Counted from the stretch's first letter, positions 19,604 to 28,623 are shown. The stretch: DNA of 64,000 bases from Hahella chejuensis KCTC 2396 (GCF_000012985.1 NC_007645.1:4734581-4798580), one strand, 5' to 3'. Notes: generated from the sequence alone by a model not told the origin. Program-made: numbers and translations.

Positions 19604-20152
19604 ATGACCAATATCCATGGCGTATCATCCGCCAATCAAGTGCAATCAACCCAACAACCCAATTCGACCAATCCATCGTCGAGCCTGAACCATGCCTCGC
19701 CCTCTAACGACAGTGGGCGACTTGGCGGCTCTGATCTGGGAGGAGGCTCTTCCTCTCACCCAACGGGTTCGTCAGACGGCCGGGCTTATCTCGCGTCCAG
19801 CACCGAAAGCGCCCAAACCTTCTATGGGCAGGCGGTCAACGGGGTAAACGGTTTCCTGCAGCAAAACGGCGTGCCATTGCCTAGCGATCAGGCGCAGAGC
19901 ATCGCCCATAACGTGTCAGAGCATGAGAGAGGCGCATTGTCCCAAGGCGAAGCCCACATGCGGGAAGCCAGAGTGTTCGCTGGCAGCGCCGTACAATACG
20001 CGGCCCAGGGCGATTTCAAAAATGCTGCAATCAATGGCGCTGGCGCAGTAGCCAACACTGTGGGCGCAGGCATCGTGGCGCCGGTAACGGACCAATCTGA
20101 GGCAGGCAAAAAGTTAGAAGAATTTAATAACGCCGTCAGCGGCACATTCTAA
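19604..20152 (+). CDS. Putative type III secreted effector or translocated protein
   Basis: 182-residue protein I cannot assign to a family. The first ~60 residues are disordered and rich in Ser, Asn, Gln, Gly and Pro, as is common for type III export signals. Residues ~65-182 are helical and alanine-rich, with hydrophobic stretches (YAAQGDFKNAAINGAGAVAN and TVGAGIVAPVT). It follows the chaperone by 10 bp and shares its operon. The effector assignment is inferred from context and composition. Confidence 0.6.
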   Translation: MTNIHGVSSANQVQSTQQPNSTNPSSSLNHASPSNDSGRLGGSDLGGGSSSHPTGSSDGRAYLASSTESAQTFYGQAVNGVNGFLQQNGVPLPSDQAQSIAHNVSEHERGALSQGEAHMREARVFAGSAVQYAAQGDFKNAAINGAGAVANTVGAGIVAPVTDQSEAGKKLEEFNNAVSGTF

Positions 20153-20154
20153 CT

Positions 20155-21357
20155 TTAGTTGAACCGTTTTTTCGGCGATGAGGAACCCCCCTGTTCCATC
20201 AGGGCGTCTATCTCAGCGTCGTTAAAACCCAACTCCGTCAATACTTCCTGGCTGTGTTGGCCCAATGCGGCGCCAGCGCGGCCAGGAACAAAGGCGTCTC
20301 CCTCAAATTTGATAGGGGACGCCAACTGTTTGCGACTCACGCCATCATCATCAGACACCTGACAAAACATGTCTCTCGCCTTGAAGTGAGGATGGTTTTC
20401 CGCTTCAGACAGACTCAAAACCGGCTCCACGCAGGCGTCCACTGACGCGAAAACCTGCCGCCATTCCGCCAGCGTTTTACCCAGGAAAATTTCCGTTAAC
20501 TTTTGCTTGCTGGCTTGCCGATCCAATTCCCGAGGGCTCAGCATCAGCGGCAGCATGTGAGGAACGTCCAAAGCGCGGCAAAGCGCCTCGGCGAATTGCG
20601 GCTCCAGAGCGCCCACAGAAAGGTAGCGCCCATCCTGGGTGCGGTAATAGTCGTAGCAGCCTCCGCCGTTGAGGATTTCCTTCTCCAGCTGCGGGTCTTC
20701 CCCGGTCGCCAGATAGCCCGCCATCGCCATATGGTTCATCGCCAGGGCCGCGTCGCTCATGGAGATATCAATACGCCGCCCCTCCCCGTTCAGTTGACGC
20801 TGCACGACCGCAGCCAGTATCCCCATTACGGCATGATGGGAGCCTCCCGCCACATCAGCGGCCTGAACGCCAAACGGAGAAGGGCCGCTTTCCGCTCTGC
20901 CGCTGTAGGAACTGACGCCAGCCAACGCCAGATAATTGATATCGTGACCTGGCCGGTCCCTGTAGGGCCCACTTTGTCCGTACCCGGTGATGGAGCAATA
21001 GATCACTCGGGGATTGATCGCCCTCAGGGTTTCATAGTCCAACCCCAATCGTTGCATTACTCCCGGCCGGAACTGCTCCACCAGAATGTCGTACTCAAGA
21101 ATCAGCTTTTTGACGATATCAACGGCCTGCGGCTGTTTCAGGTCCAGAGTCAGAGAGCGCTTTCCCCGGTTCAGATAAGCATGGCTGGCGGATACCTCGC
21201 CCACCATCGGCGGTACGACTCTCAGCAGATCCGTGCGCGTGGGCGATTCGATTCGCAAAACCTGAGCCCCCATATCCGCCAGCATCATGGTGGCGCAGGG
21301 ACCGGGCAATAGCGTGGAGAAGTCGAGTATTTTCAGGGAGGATAAGGGCGCAGACAT
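20155..21357 (-). CDS. CaiB/BaiF family CoA-transferase (alpha-methylacyl-CoA racemase-like)
   Basis: 400-residue class III CoA-transferase family member. The N terminus (LKILDFSTLLPGPCATMMLA) and VYCSITGYGQSGPYRDRPGH plus DINYLALAGV agree best with alpha-methylacyl-CoA racemases, whose active-site Asp lies in the HDINY segment. Likely involved in branched-chain or sterol side-chain acyl-CoA metabolism. Its stop is 2 bp from the stop of the convergent effector-like gene. A hairpin repeat element lies just upstream of its start. Confidence 0.88.
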   Translation of the reverse strand: MSAPLSSLKILDFSTLLPGPCATMMLADMGAQVLRIESPTRTDLLRVVPPMVGEVSASHAYLNRGKRSLTLDLKQPQAVDIVKKLILEYDILVEQFRPGVMQRLGLDYETLRAINPRVIYCSITGYGQSGPYRDRPGHDINYLALAGVSSYSGRAESGPSPFGVQAADVAGGSHHAVMGILAAVVQRQLNGEGRRIDISMSDAALAMNHMAMAGYLATGEDPQLEKEILNGGGCYDYYRTQDGRYLSVGALEPQFAEALCRALDVPHMLPLMLSPRELDRQASKQKLTEIFLGKTLAEWRQVFASVDACVEPVLSLSEAENHPHFKARDMFCQVSDDDGVSRKQLASPIKFEGDAFVPGRAGAALGQHSQEVLTELGFNDAEIDALMEQGGSSSPKKRFN

Positions 21358-21383
21358 ATTATAAAGAAACCACCGTTTTACTT

Positions 21384-21432
21384 TTTTAATCAGGCAGACA
21401 AATAGTTTCCTTCTATTTGTCTGATTATTAAC
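21384..21432. repeat. Hairpin repeat element, copy D (hairpin h4 only)
   Basis: Minimal copy of the dispersed element: TTAATCAGGCAGACAAATAG, a short loop, then CTATTTGTCTGATTATTAA. It equals the outermost hairpin of the full copy at 51015 plus the opposite terminal arm, as if modules h0-h3 were deleted. It lies between the divergent CoA-transferase and AraC genes. Confidence 0.8.
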
Positions 21433-21656
21433 TCGACAACGCCCGGATAGCCGGACGCGTCACGTCAGCCACCTCCATTATCATGCCCTTTGATCAGACG
21501 CCAATGGGATTCCGCGCCAAAACCATTGGCGAAATCATCCTTGATCATGACAGGCAATTAGTTAAGACTGAGCAAATCAGAGTTTCTATAGATTCCAATG
21601 GGTTAGAGCCCCACAAGGGCATGACGAACAGTATTCTCCGCCGGTATACCCAAAAC

Positions 21657-22676
21657 ATGGCAAAACTTACGGTTTCCAGTCATTTTGTTCGCGCTGCGCT
21701 CAGCGGCGCGGAAAGACAAGGCAAGGACGTTGCCGAACTATTGCGCTGCGCAGGCATCCCTCTGCAGGCGTACCAGAATCCGCGCAGTCGTGTGGGCGGT
21801 CCGCAGTACACCAAATTGATGCAATGCATCTGGAAGGTTCTGCAGGACGAATTCATGGGATTGACGGACACCGTCTGCAAAACCGGAACCTTCGCCACCA
21901 TGTGTTATCTGGTGGTGCACTGCAATAACCTGGAAAGCGTGCTGCGTCGCGGCCGCATCTTTTATTCTCTGTTCGAAAAGCCAGTGACCTTGAAACTGGA
22001 AGTACATGGGGATCAGGCAGTGCTTATCGTCGACGCCGAGGCGACTTTTCATGATCCTTACCACTTCTTTCAGGAAAGTCTTTTGGTGATCTGGCACCGA
22101 CTCGCCTGCTGGTTGACCGGACAGCGGGTGGCACTGGACGAAGCGCGCTTCAATTATCCTGAACCGGAGCACTCCAGCGAGTATCGTCATTTGTTCTATT
22201 GCCCACTGCAATTCAATCAACCGGACACACGCATTTACTTTCATAAACGCTATCTGCAATTGCCAGTGATTCAGGACGAGCCCTCTCTCAAGGAGTTTTT
22301 GAAAACCTCCCCCGCCGATTTGCTGGCTCGACCGGACGACAGCAATACCTACACGTCGAAAATCCGCGCACTGGTGGGGCGCGATCTCAGCCAGCAAATG
22401 CCGGATTTTGAGTTCATCGCCTCCCAGATCAATGTCAGTCCGCAGACCCTAAGGCGGCGCCTGAAAGAGGAAAACACGTCGTTTCAGGAGATTAAGGACA
22501 ATATGCGACGAGACGCGGCGATTTATTATCTTTCGCGCCGGGAAATGTCCATCAACGAGATTGCCTTCAAAGTAGGATTCACCGAACCCAGCACTTTTCA
22601 TCGGGCCTTCAAGAAATGGACGGGGGTAACGCCGGGGGATTACCGGGAAAGCGTGCTACGAGAGCGTCAGCACTGA
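21657..22676 (+). CDS. AraC family transcriptional regulator (OruR-like)
   Basis: 339 residues from the chosen ATG; frame is open from 21483, with other candidate starts at 21483 and 21621. N-terminal AraC arabinose-binding-like domain (LLRCAGIPLQAYQNPRSRVG onward) and C-terminal AraC HTH (~240-335) with SINEIAFKVGFTEPSTFHRA and FKKWTGVTPGDYRE. Divergent from the CaiB/BaiF gene, which it may regulate. Start choice rests on alignment with the paralogue at 16094; no good Shine-Dalgarno is seen for any start. Confidence 0.88.
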   Translation: MAKLTVSSHFVRAALSGAERQGKDVAELLRCAGIPLQAYQNPRSRVGGPQYTKLMQCIWKVLQDEFMGLTDTVCKTGTFATMCYLVVHCNNLESVLRRGRIFYSLFEKPVTLKLEVHGDQAVLIVDAEATFHDPYHFFQESLLVIWHRLACWLTGQRVALDEARFNYPEPEHSSEYRHLFYCPLQFNQPDTRIYFHKRYLQLPVIQDEPSLKEFLKTSPADLLARPDDSNTYTSKIRALVGRDLSQQMPDFEFIASQINVSPQTLRRRLKEENTSFQEIKDNMRRDAAIYYLSRREMSINEIAFKVGFTEPSTFHRAFKKWTGVTPGDYRESVLRERQH

Positions 22677-23719
22677 TCCTGAGACGACAGGCGCGTCGCG
22701 GCGCTGGGCTTACGCTTTTTCTTTTCATACAAGCGCTTGTCCGCCAGCTTCAACAGCGATCGAGCGCTTCCCGTCCCGATTTGACTGGTGGACGCCACGC
22801 CAATGCTTACTTTGACGGGAATGCGCATATCGTCAATAACCAATGGATTGGCGTAGAGATAGTCGCATAGCCGCTCAGCAATTTGCTCTGCGCCCTCCTG
22901 ATCCTGATCGGGCAGCAGCACCACAAACTCATCGCCGGCGAAGCGAAACGCCTGATCGGACTTACGCAGCATCGCACACAGGCCCTCGGCGACATGTTTC
23001 AGATATTCGTCGCCCACATCATGGCCGTAAGCGTCGTTGACCAGCTTAAAGTCATCGCAATCAATAAACGCCAGCGCCAATGGCTGATCATTACGCCCTG
23101 CTCTACTGATCTCCACCTCCAATGCGTCTTCCATTTCCCGGCGATTGCGCAATTGCGTCAGCGGATCGCGGGTGGCGAGATCGGCGATTTTCTCCCGCGC
23201 CACCACAGAGCTCAGACATAGCGACGCCTTGACGCTCAGCTGACGCAAAAAGAAGCATTCTTTATCGGCGCGATAACGCTCCTGATCGTCGGCCGCCAGA
23301 TTCAGGCTTCCCGCCAAACGTCCTTCAAGAATCAACGGCAGTATCGCGATGGAGCGGATCTGAGTGCGAATCTCCGGCGGCGTCATGAAGAAAAAACGAT
23401 ACAGGTTAGCGTGATCCACTAATGGCTCACGCGCGCCTTTCGTCGCCGCCAGATACTCAACGGAAGGCGCGCTGACCCACTTCCCCGCCAACTCCGGCGA
23501 GGCTTTTAGCGTTTTTATCAAAGATTCTGTGTGAGCGCTTTCGACCGTGGCGTACCAGACATGCTTGACGCCGAATTTGTCTTGCACGGTTTGCAGCAGG
23601 TGTTCAAGAAACGGCTGCACCTTGGCGACATTGAGCATCGCAACCTCAATATCGAACAGGTTACGCGCAATTTCTTCATTCTTGCGCGCCCGGGCGAACA
23701 ATTCTTCCAGGGAATCCAT
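22667..23719 (-). CDS. Diguanylate cyclase with N-terminal DUF484/GAF-like domain
   Basis: 350 residues, cytosolic. Residues 1-170 resemble the DUF484/GAF sensor domain; 180-345 form a GGDEF domain. The active loop is AGDEF (261-265), an accepted active variant. The metal Asp (FIDCDDFKLVND, 219-229) is present and an inhibitory I-site RKSD (252-255) lies exactly five residues upstream. It should therefore make cyclic di-GMP with product inhibition. Its 3' end overlaps the convergent AraC gene by 10 bp. Confidence 0.92.
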   Translation of the reverse strand: MDSLEELFARARKNEEIARNLFDIEVAMLNVAKVQPFLEHLLQTVQDKFGVKHVWYATVESAHTESLIKTLKASPELAGKWVSAPSVEYLAATKGAREPLVDHANLYRFFFMTPPEIRTQIRSIAILPLILEGRLAGSLNLAADDQERYRADKECFFLRQLSVKASLCLSSVVAREKIADLATRDPLTQLRNRREMEDALEVEISRAGRNDQPLALAFIDCDDFKLVNDAYGHDVGDEYLKHVAEGLCAMLRKSDQAFRFAGDEFVVLLPDQDQEGAEQIAERLCDYLYANPLVIDDMRIPVKVSIGVASTSQIGTGSARSLLKLADKRLYEKKKRKPSAATRLSSQDQC

Positions 23720-23967
23720 CGAAGTGCTGACTCACTCTCTCAAATGCCTTTTCGGGCTGTTTCTTGATGTCGCCGCTTTATTATTCGCCCCCTTCTCTAA
23801 GCGCCAGAGAGAAACGCTGGAGCAGCCGCCATCGATGCGGACGGACAGTTCAACTTACAAATACAAGCACTTGAGCTAAATAATAGTCAAACATCCAGAT
23901 TTTGTTCACGCCAGAAGCCAACTCCGCGCAACATTTGACCACGCCGTTAAGTTTTTCTCACAAGGGG

Positions 23968-23996
23968 TTGACGAATGCAAACAAGGTCTTTAGTAT
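23968..23996 (+). promoter_or_regulatory. Sigma-70 promoter of the first tRNA-fMet gene
   Basis: TTGACG (23968-23973), 17-base spacer, TAGTAT (23991-23996). The -10 hexamer ends 14 bp before the tRNA. Confidence 0.82.
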
Positions 23997-24010
23997 ACGC
24001 ACCTCGTTGT

Positions 24011-24087
<77 letters not shown>

Positions 24088-24095
24088 GCATTCCA

Positions 24096-24127
24096 AAAAG
24101 CTCGATTTTATATCGGGCTTTTTTATT
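24096..24127 (+). terminator. Terminator after tRNA-fMet copy 1
   Basis: Stem AAGCTCGAT / ATCGGGCTT with a TTTAT-type loop, followed by T6. Same hairpin recurs at ~24785 and ~24893. Confidence 0.85.
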
Positions 24128-24194
24128 GCCTGAAAGACGACCTTAGCGGTCGTATGCGGAGGCCCGCCGCGATCAAATCCTGCCCCCGCAATCA
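24098..24194 (+). repeat. ~97-bp repeat unit ending in a tRNA-fMet 3' fragment (unit 1)
   Basis: Terminator hairpin, then the segment GACGACCTTAGCGGTCGTAT and a 22-base fragment (24173-24194) nearly identical to the 3' end of the initiator tRNA. The last bases are ATCA where the tRNA has ACCA. Same unit recurs after the second tRNA gene. Confidence 0.85.
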
Positions 24195-24203
24195 GCTTTC
24201 TTA

Positions 24204-24230
24204 AAGCCAGCTTTTTAGCTGGCTTTTTTA
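24204..24230 (+). terminator. Second terminator after repeat unit 1
   Basis: Stem AGCCAGCT / AGCTGGCT (24205-24212 with 24217-24224) followed by T6. Confidence 0.85.
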
Positions 24231-24656
24231 TTGTCTAAAAAAACGCCCTCTCTCCAGATAACAAGCCTACGAAGGCCACGGGTAGTCCACGCCAACTTAC
24301 GTAAGCCCCCTCACGCACTCACCATATTCATGGCGAATTCGGTATACCTTTCTTTGTTAAACACAGATCATTCAGGTTTCACAGAATGATATAAGCGCAT
24401 TATCAGCGAGACGGAATATTAGATAGAAATAAGTCGCTGCATAGGCGTCACCTTTATCCCTGCATACATTTCAAACTGGAGTAGACAGCTAGCCGAGAGG
24501 TGGAAGGCAACAAATTCCGCTGCCGAACCCTGATTCGTACAGCTAATAGAAGGATGCCCTTCTGCTATTTGCGCAGGAAAAGCCTTGCCCACCAGGGCTT
24601 CATCCAAAGCCAACCGATAAATAGCGATTTTTTCAAAAGTTTTTTAGCAATTGCCA
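24231..24656. other. Spacer between the two tRNA-fMet loci
   Basis: About 425 bases with no supported gene. Short frames on both strands (24419-24613 minus, 24500-24682 plus) overlap each other and lack ribosome sites. No insertion-sequence signature was seen. Confidence 0.4.
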
Positions 24657-24685
24657 TTGACGTACGCCACTCGGATCTTTAGTAT
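24657..24685 (+). promoter_or_regulatory. Sigma-70 promoter of the second tRNA-fMet gene
   Basis: TTGACG (24657-24662), 17-base spacer, TAGTAT (24680-24685): identical hexamers and spacing to the first copy, although most of the spacer differs. Confidence 0.82.
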
Positions 24686-24698
24686 ACGCCCTCGTTGT

Positions 24699-24775
<77 letters not shown>

Positions 24776-24784
24776 GAATTCTTA

Positions 24785-24882
24785 AAAGCTCGATTTTATA
24801 TCGGGCTTTTTTATTGCCTGAAAGACGACCTTAGCGGTCGTATGCGGAGGCCCGCCGCGATCAAATCCTGCCCCCGCAACCA
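24785..24882 (+). repeat. tRNA-fragment repeat unit 2 (with terminator hairpin)
   Basis: Almost identical to unit 1: hairpin AGCTCGAT / ATCGGGCT with T6, GACGACC stretch, and tRNA 3' fragment TCAAATCCTGCCCCCGCAAC then CA (24861-24882). Confidence 0.87.
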
Positions 24883-24891
24883 GCATTCCTA

Positions 24892-24991
24892 AAAGCTCGA
24901 TTTTATATCGGGCTTTTTTATTGCCTGAAAAAACGATCTTGGCGGTCGTATCCGGATGGCCGGCCCGTTCAAATCCTGCCCCCTGCAACCA
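24892..24991 (+). repeat. tRNA-fragment repeat unit 3 (diverged)
   Basis: Third tandem unit with the same terminator hairpin; the middle has diverged (GATCTTGGCGGTCGTATCCG). The tRNA fragment at 24968-24991 has one extra T before GCAACCA. Confidence 0.83.
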
Positions 24992-25017
24992 ATATTCCTA
25001 GCCGTTTGTCTCCTCTG

Positions 25018-25683
25018 TCACAGCTCACATTCCACTACAAACAGCCCGCCTTGTTTCAGCCATGTCTTTCTCTCTTCAGACCGGTAGAAGGCGTCGGCCA
25101 CTATTTCCAGTACCTGTTCCGGGGCGATTTTGTGGGAACAGAATTCCAGTTGTTCCGGGCCGTTGGCGTAGTCTTCAAGGATGGTGGGGGTGAGTTCATC
25201 GTGGCGGTACACGCCGACCACGGCGTCAGCGGCGAACTTCACGCCGCCCTGCTCCAGTTGTCGCTTAACATCGCCAAGGGAATTCAGCATTTCGTATTCA
25301 ATCGCGGTTTTCAGCATCGAGATCAGATCATCGGTGATTTGAGAATCCTGTAGCGCGGTGAATTCGTCGGAAACGCCGATTTTGTTGGCGATTAACGCCG
25401 CCAGATTGAGAATGAAAGGGCAGTGATGGCCGTCATCAACGCTCTCCGGCAAGGCTATAGGCGCTCCATACAGATCTTTATCGGGTAATCCGATCAGGGC
25501 CGCCCTCTCCTCGCCGTCACAAATCCACTCAAATCCTCCCAGGCAAACCTCAACATCGTCACCAGTGGCCAACAAACGGGACACCTGTTGTCCCGGGCTG
25601 ATTTCTATTGAAAGGGCGTTATACCAATGCGCCGCCAAGGCGGCCCCGATTTGCTCGATGCAGTCGAATTGCGGTTCGTTCAT
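25018..25683 (-). CDS. Hypothetical protein
   Basis: 221-residue soluble protein, no signal peptide or membrane segment, acidic (many Asp/Glu). I do not recognise the family. The chosen start is the ATG at 25683 (MNEPQFDCIEQIG...); the frame stays open to 25776, but that extension is Arg-rich and unlike the rest. It sits alone between the tRNA array and a 390-bp gap. Base usage is normal for the window. Confidence 0.6.
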   Translation of the reverse strand: MNEPQFDCIEQIGAALAAHWYNALSIEISPGQQVSRLLATGDDVEVCLGGFEWICDGEERAALIGLPDKDLYGAPIALPESVDDGHHCPFILNLAALIANKIGVSDEFTALQDSQITDDLISMLKTAIEYEMLNSLGDVKRQLEQGGVKFAADAVVGVYRHDELTPTILEDYANGPEQLEFCSHKIAPEQVLEIVADAFYRSEERKTWLKQGGLFVVECEL

Positions 25684-25776
25684 CGTATCTGTACATCTCA
25701 AAGCTGTTATCCGAGGCAAGCTGAAGTTCACACATCGTCGCTGATGTCTTGGAATCTTCACCTTCCTTCGGCTCAC

Positions 25777-26168
25777 GCCTGATTGAACAGGCCCAATTCA
25801 ACTTGTCATCCCTTTACAAGTAACATACTCCCTTTAATATCAGCACACAGACAAGCAGATCACAAATTTTGCACATCGTCCCAGCCCCGGCTCACATGCA
25901 GTTTCGCCCCAACACAATTATCGATTTCATTTTTTAAACACATACCGGATAAATCAGTAGAAAGAGAAATGTAGGCGTTGTTCGGAATTAGCTGACCACT
26001 ACTGATCAGCACAAAAACAAAGCCGTCCAATGCAGGACGGCCATAAGACCACAAAGTAGTCGATAGTCATTGATTTTGAACACCAGCCTGTCCTGCCAAC
26101 ACTATTCAGAATGGACAAGCCGGCCTCACGGCGCTTGTTTGCACATATAGCCGAATAGACAGCGAGGA
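25777..26168. other. Intergenic region right of the hypothetical gene
   Basis: About 390 AT-rich bases between the start of one leftward gene and the end of another. It contains a terminator for the methyltransferase and presumably the promoter of the hypothetical gene; no gene is supported. Confidence 0.4.
26012..26041 (-). terminator. Candidate terminator downstream of the methyltransferase
   Basis: Perfect stem GCCGTCC / GGACGGC (26022-26028 with 26035-26041). On the minus strand it is followed by TTTGTTTTTG. It lies ~130 bp past the methyltransferase stop. Confidence 0.65.
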
Positions 26169-26996
26169 TTACTTTTTAAATGCCAAACACACCCAAAATG
26201 GCATGTTGGGAGAAAACTTAATATCGCGAAAGCCGTTCCTCTCCAACATGTTTGAGATTTCCTCCCGGCTGAACCTCTTTTCAAGCCTAGTCCCAAATCT
26301 GTCCAGAGCGTCCGTCTTCATATAGTAGAACTCTTTACCGCGGTAATCAGACAAAGGCATTCCCTCCACCTCAAAGCCCAACTTTTCGAAGCATAGAGCA
26401 GCTCTTGCAAGAGGAAGATAAACCAGAGCGGCGATACAGGTAGAAAGCGGCTTTTTCGCAGCGAACGGCAGGCTGGAAATAAACCTTCTGATCACATCAG
26501 ATACTCGCCACAGCAACTTAAAGGCCATCCCTCTGTTTTCAAAGTTGTAGTAAAGATACAGCAAAAACGGAGCGCCGCTTTTAAGTAACTCTGAGCAGGA
26601 TCTTATTCCGCTTTCCGTATCAGGAATGTGATGCAGCACTCCAAGGCAATATCCGAAATCCTGACTTCCATGCTCAACGGAAACGCTATCAACCGGCGCG
26701 CACTCATAGCTGATATTGCTGTATTTAGATAGCTTTTTCCTGGCGACGTCCAGGGCTTTATCACTGGGATCAATGCAAGTCAGTCTCCCCACACGCGGAG
26801 CGACAAAACTGGCCCACCTGCCGCTTCCGCATCCCATATCGAAGCCGGCTGCGTTTTTATCAAGCAGATCAAAGGGAAAGATATCGAAGTATTGATTAAA
26901 AGCTTTTTCGAGAGAGCATTGAGCTACCTCATCCTGAGGGTATGCGTCCCATTCATTTCCGAAATCCTCTACCACTTTGGCATCAACATTCTTCAT
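26169..26996 (-). CDS. Class I SAM-dependent methyltransferase
   Basis: 275 residues with a UbiE/Methyltransf_11-type Rossmann fold. Motif I GFDMGCGSGRWASFVAPRVG (~48-67), acidic motif II LTCIDPSDKALDVARKK (~70-86), motif III FGYCLGVLHHIPDTESGIR (~112-130). The C-terminal half has extra hydrophobic helices (LLWRVSDVIRRFISSLPFAA) typical of methyltransferases acting on lipids or glycans. Start chosen at 26996: AGGAGA lies 5 bases upstream. The gene is visibly AT-richer than its neighbours, which suggests horizontal acquisition. Substrate unknown. Confidence 0.85.
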   Translation of the reverse strand: MKNVDAKVVEDFGNEWDAYPQDEVAQCSLEKAFNQYFDIFPFDLLDKNAAGFDMGCGSGRWASFVAPRVGRLTCIDPSDKALDVARKKLSKYSNISYECAPVDSVSVEHGSQDFGYCLGVLHHIPDTESGIRSCSELLKSGAPFLLYLYYNFENRGMAFKLLWRVSDVIRRFISSLPFAAKKPLSTCIAALVYLPLARAALCFEKLGFEVEGMPLSDYRGKEFYYMKTDALDRFGTRLEKRFSREEISNMLERNGFRDIKFSPNMPFWVCLAFKK

Positions 26997-27535
26997 AGTA
27001 TCTCCTATGGATTCTGGTGAAGTTGATCGCTCAATGCTCGTAGCGCGACAGTCTGGATTTTAGCAGTCCTGCGATCCAACTCCAGTCCATTCCTCTTTCT
27101 CTTTCTCTTTCTCTTTTTATCAACGTTCCTTTGAGTTTTAGTTGATGACTGCGCCTTTAGCCAAAGAACACGCCATTTTTTGAAATGGTCGTCACAGGAA
27201 AAATCATCGAATATTTTGCAACCCCCCTCTACAACCTCAAATTTGGACTATATTTAATACAGAGGGCCAACCGCCGCGTTCGCGGCTCCAGGAACGGCCC
27301 CTTGCGACTAGCCGGCAGTATCCGGGAAGCGGGTGTGTTCAACCAAAGCGCCTGCGCCGGAGTTACGGTGGAGATGCTTCGCGAGGACGGTCGGTTAGTG
27401 AATTTTCCACAAATTGAAAGCGCATTGTGTTACAGAGGATTGTTCGGCCCTCTGATCTAATAGCTATTGCAATTTCAAAGCTGATCCAGAACTTCAACCT
27501 CCGAGAGTAGTAGCAACTACAAAAAGAGCCGTCCT
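26997..27535. other. Intergenic region upstream of the methyltransferase
   Basis: About 540 bases. It holds the promoter of the leftward methyltransferase and a hexanucleotide repeat (27093-27118). A 91-codon plus-strand frame (27185-27460) has no ribosome site or recognisable domain and is not called. Confidence 0.4.
27093..27118. repeat. Hexanucleotide simple repeat (TTTCTC)~4
   Basis: CTC followed by about four TTTCTC units running into T5, ~100-120 bp upstream of the methyltransferase start. Length changes would alter promoter spacing, not reading frame. Confidence 0.8.
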
Positions 27536-27847
27536 ATGAAAGTCTATATTGATGCGCCACTGGTCGCCGTCGCTCTCTTTTGCGCCGTCGCCGCCAGCAT
27601 CGCCTTTGAAAGGATGCCTATCAGTGACGATAAACACTTTCAGTCAGTTCAAGACAAAGCCCCCACACTGAACCCATTAATCGGCCAGGATAGCGTTTCT
27701 GGAGCACCCACTGGCGTACAGCCTGGACTACGCCCGGTCGCTTTATCCACCGATTACCTGCGCTACCCGCCGCTGATCAGTGACGAGGCTATTCTGGAGT
27801 TATGGGCGCAAAACAAAAGGACATCCGCGCCGCTAATAGCGCCCTGA
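27536..27847 (+). CDS. Small membrane-anchored or exported hypothetical protein
   Basis: 103 residues; N-terminal hydrophobic segment APLVAVALFCAVAASIAFE (residues ~7-25) acts as a signal or anchor, followed by a Pro-rich hydrophilic domain with no known motif. AAAGAG lies 11 bases before the ATG. Convergent with the CRP-family gene. No family recognised. Confidence 0.5.
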   Translation: MKVYIDAPLVAVALFCAVAASIAFERMPISDDKHFQSVQDKAPTLNPLIGQDSVSGAPTGVQPGLRPVALSTDYLRYPPLISDEAILELWAQNKRTSAPLIAP

Positions 27848-27872
27848 AAGACAAGGATTATCGCGCGCCGAC

Positions 27873-28523
27873 TCAATAGTGGGCCGGCAGCGCGTCATTG
27901 ATGACGATTTTCTTCTTCTCCACCTTGATATATCCGCCTATCTCCAGGTCTTTCATAATGCGTGAGACCATCTCACGACTGGCGCCGACCCGGTTGGCGA
28001 TCTCCTGCTGCGTCAGCGGAATCTCAGTAATCAAACGGTCGCCTTTGCGCTCCGATAGCTGTAACAGCGTGCTGGCGACTCTGCCGTAGACATCCATCAG
28101 CGCCAGGTTTTTCACATTATTGGTCAGTGCGCGCACGCGTTGGGTGAGGTGGATAATCAGGTTATAGGCAAGATCGGGTGTTTGCCTGAACGCTTCCAGC
28201 AGGCTGGATTTGTTCAACATCAGAAAGCGGCAGGGTTCGGTAGCCATCACCGAAGCTGAGCGTTCTTTGTCATCAAATAAGGCCAATTCTCCGAAATATT
28301 CACCGGCTTTAAGATCATTCAGAGTGACCTCCTTGCCGTTTTCATCGCTACAGAACACTCTGACGCGTCCCGAGACGATGATATAAAGGGAGTCGCTGTG
28401 GTCGCCTTCCGTAATGACAATGCTGTTTTTCTGGAAACACCGAAAAACAGCGTGCTTTTCCAAGTGCTGGAGTTGTTCAGCGTCGAACCCGGAGAAAAGT
28501 GGAATCTGCGATAAAAGACTCAT
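27873..28523 (-). CDS. Crp/Fnr family transcriptional regulator
   Basis: 216 residues: cyclic-nucleotide-binding domain (1-120) with phosphate-binding cassette GEYFGELALFDDKERSASV, where Glu79 and Arg88 are the residues that hold cAMP in CRP. Then the dimer helix (~115-145) and winged helix (LTQQEIANRVGASREMVSRI, ~165-190). No Fnr-type cysteine cluster, so cyclic nucleotide and not an iron-sulphur centre is the expected signal. Divergent, 100 bp apart, from a membrane adenylate cyclase gene, which makes a local cAMP circuit plausible. Confidence 0.92.
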   Translation of the reverse strand: MSLLSQIPLFSGFDAEQLQHLEKHAVFRCFQKNSIVITEGDHSDSLYIIVSGRVRVFCSDENGKEVTLNDLKAGEYFGELALFDDKERSASVMATEPCRFLMLNKSSLLEAFRQTPDLAYNLIIHLTQRVRALTNNVKNLALMDVYGRVASTLLQLSERKGDRLITEIPLTQQEIANRVGASREMVSRIMKDLEIGGYIKVEKKKIVINDALPAHY

Positions 28524-28623
28524 ACTGTATTAGCTCCGACATCATTTTTTCTTGTTACGCCGTCCCCGGCTATGTTTTATATGTTACGCGCTAGTGAGTG
28601 ATTTTTCCGTAAAAATTAATCAG

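Noticed and set aside
24782-24988. 68-codon minus-strand frame over the tRNA-fragment array
   Set aside because: It arises from the internally repeated tRNA fragments and terminators; the repeated peptide is an artefact.
27185-27460. 91-codon plus-strand frame left of the small exported protein
   Set aside because: No Shine-Dalgarno, no hydrophobic or domain pattern, and composition changes midway.
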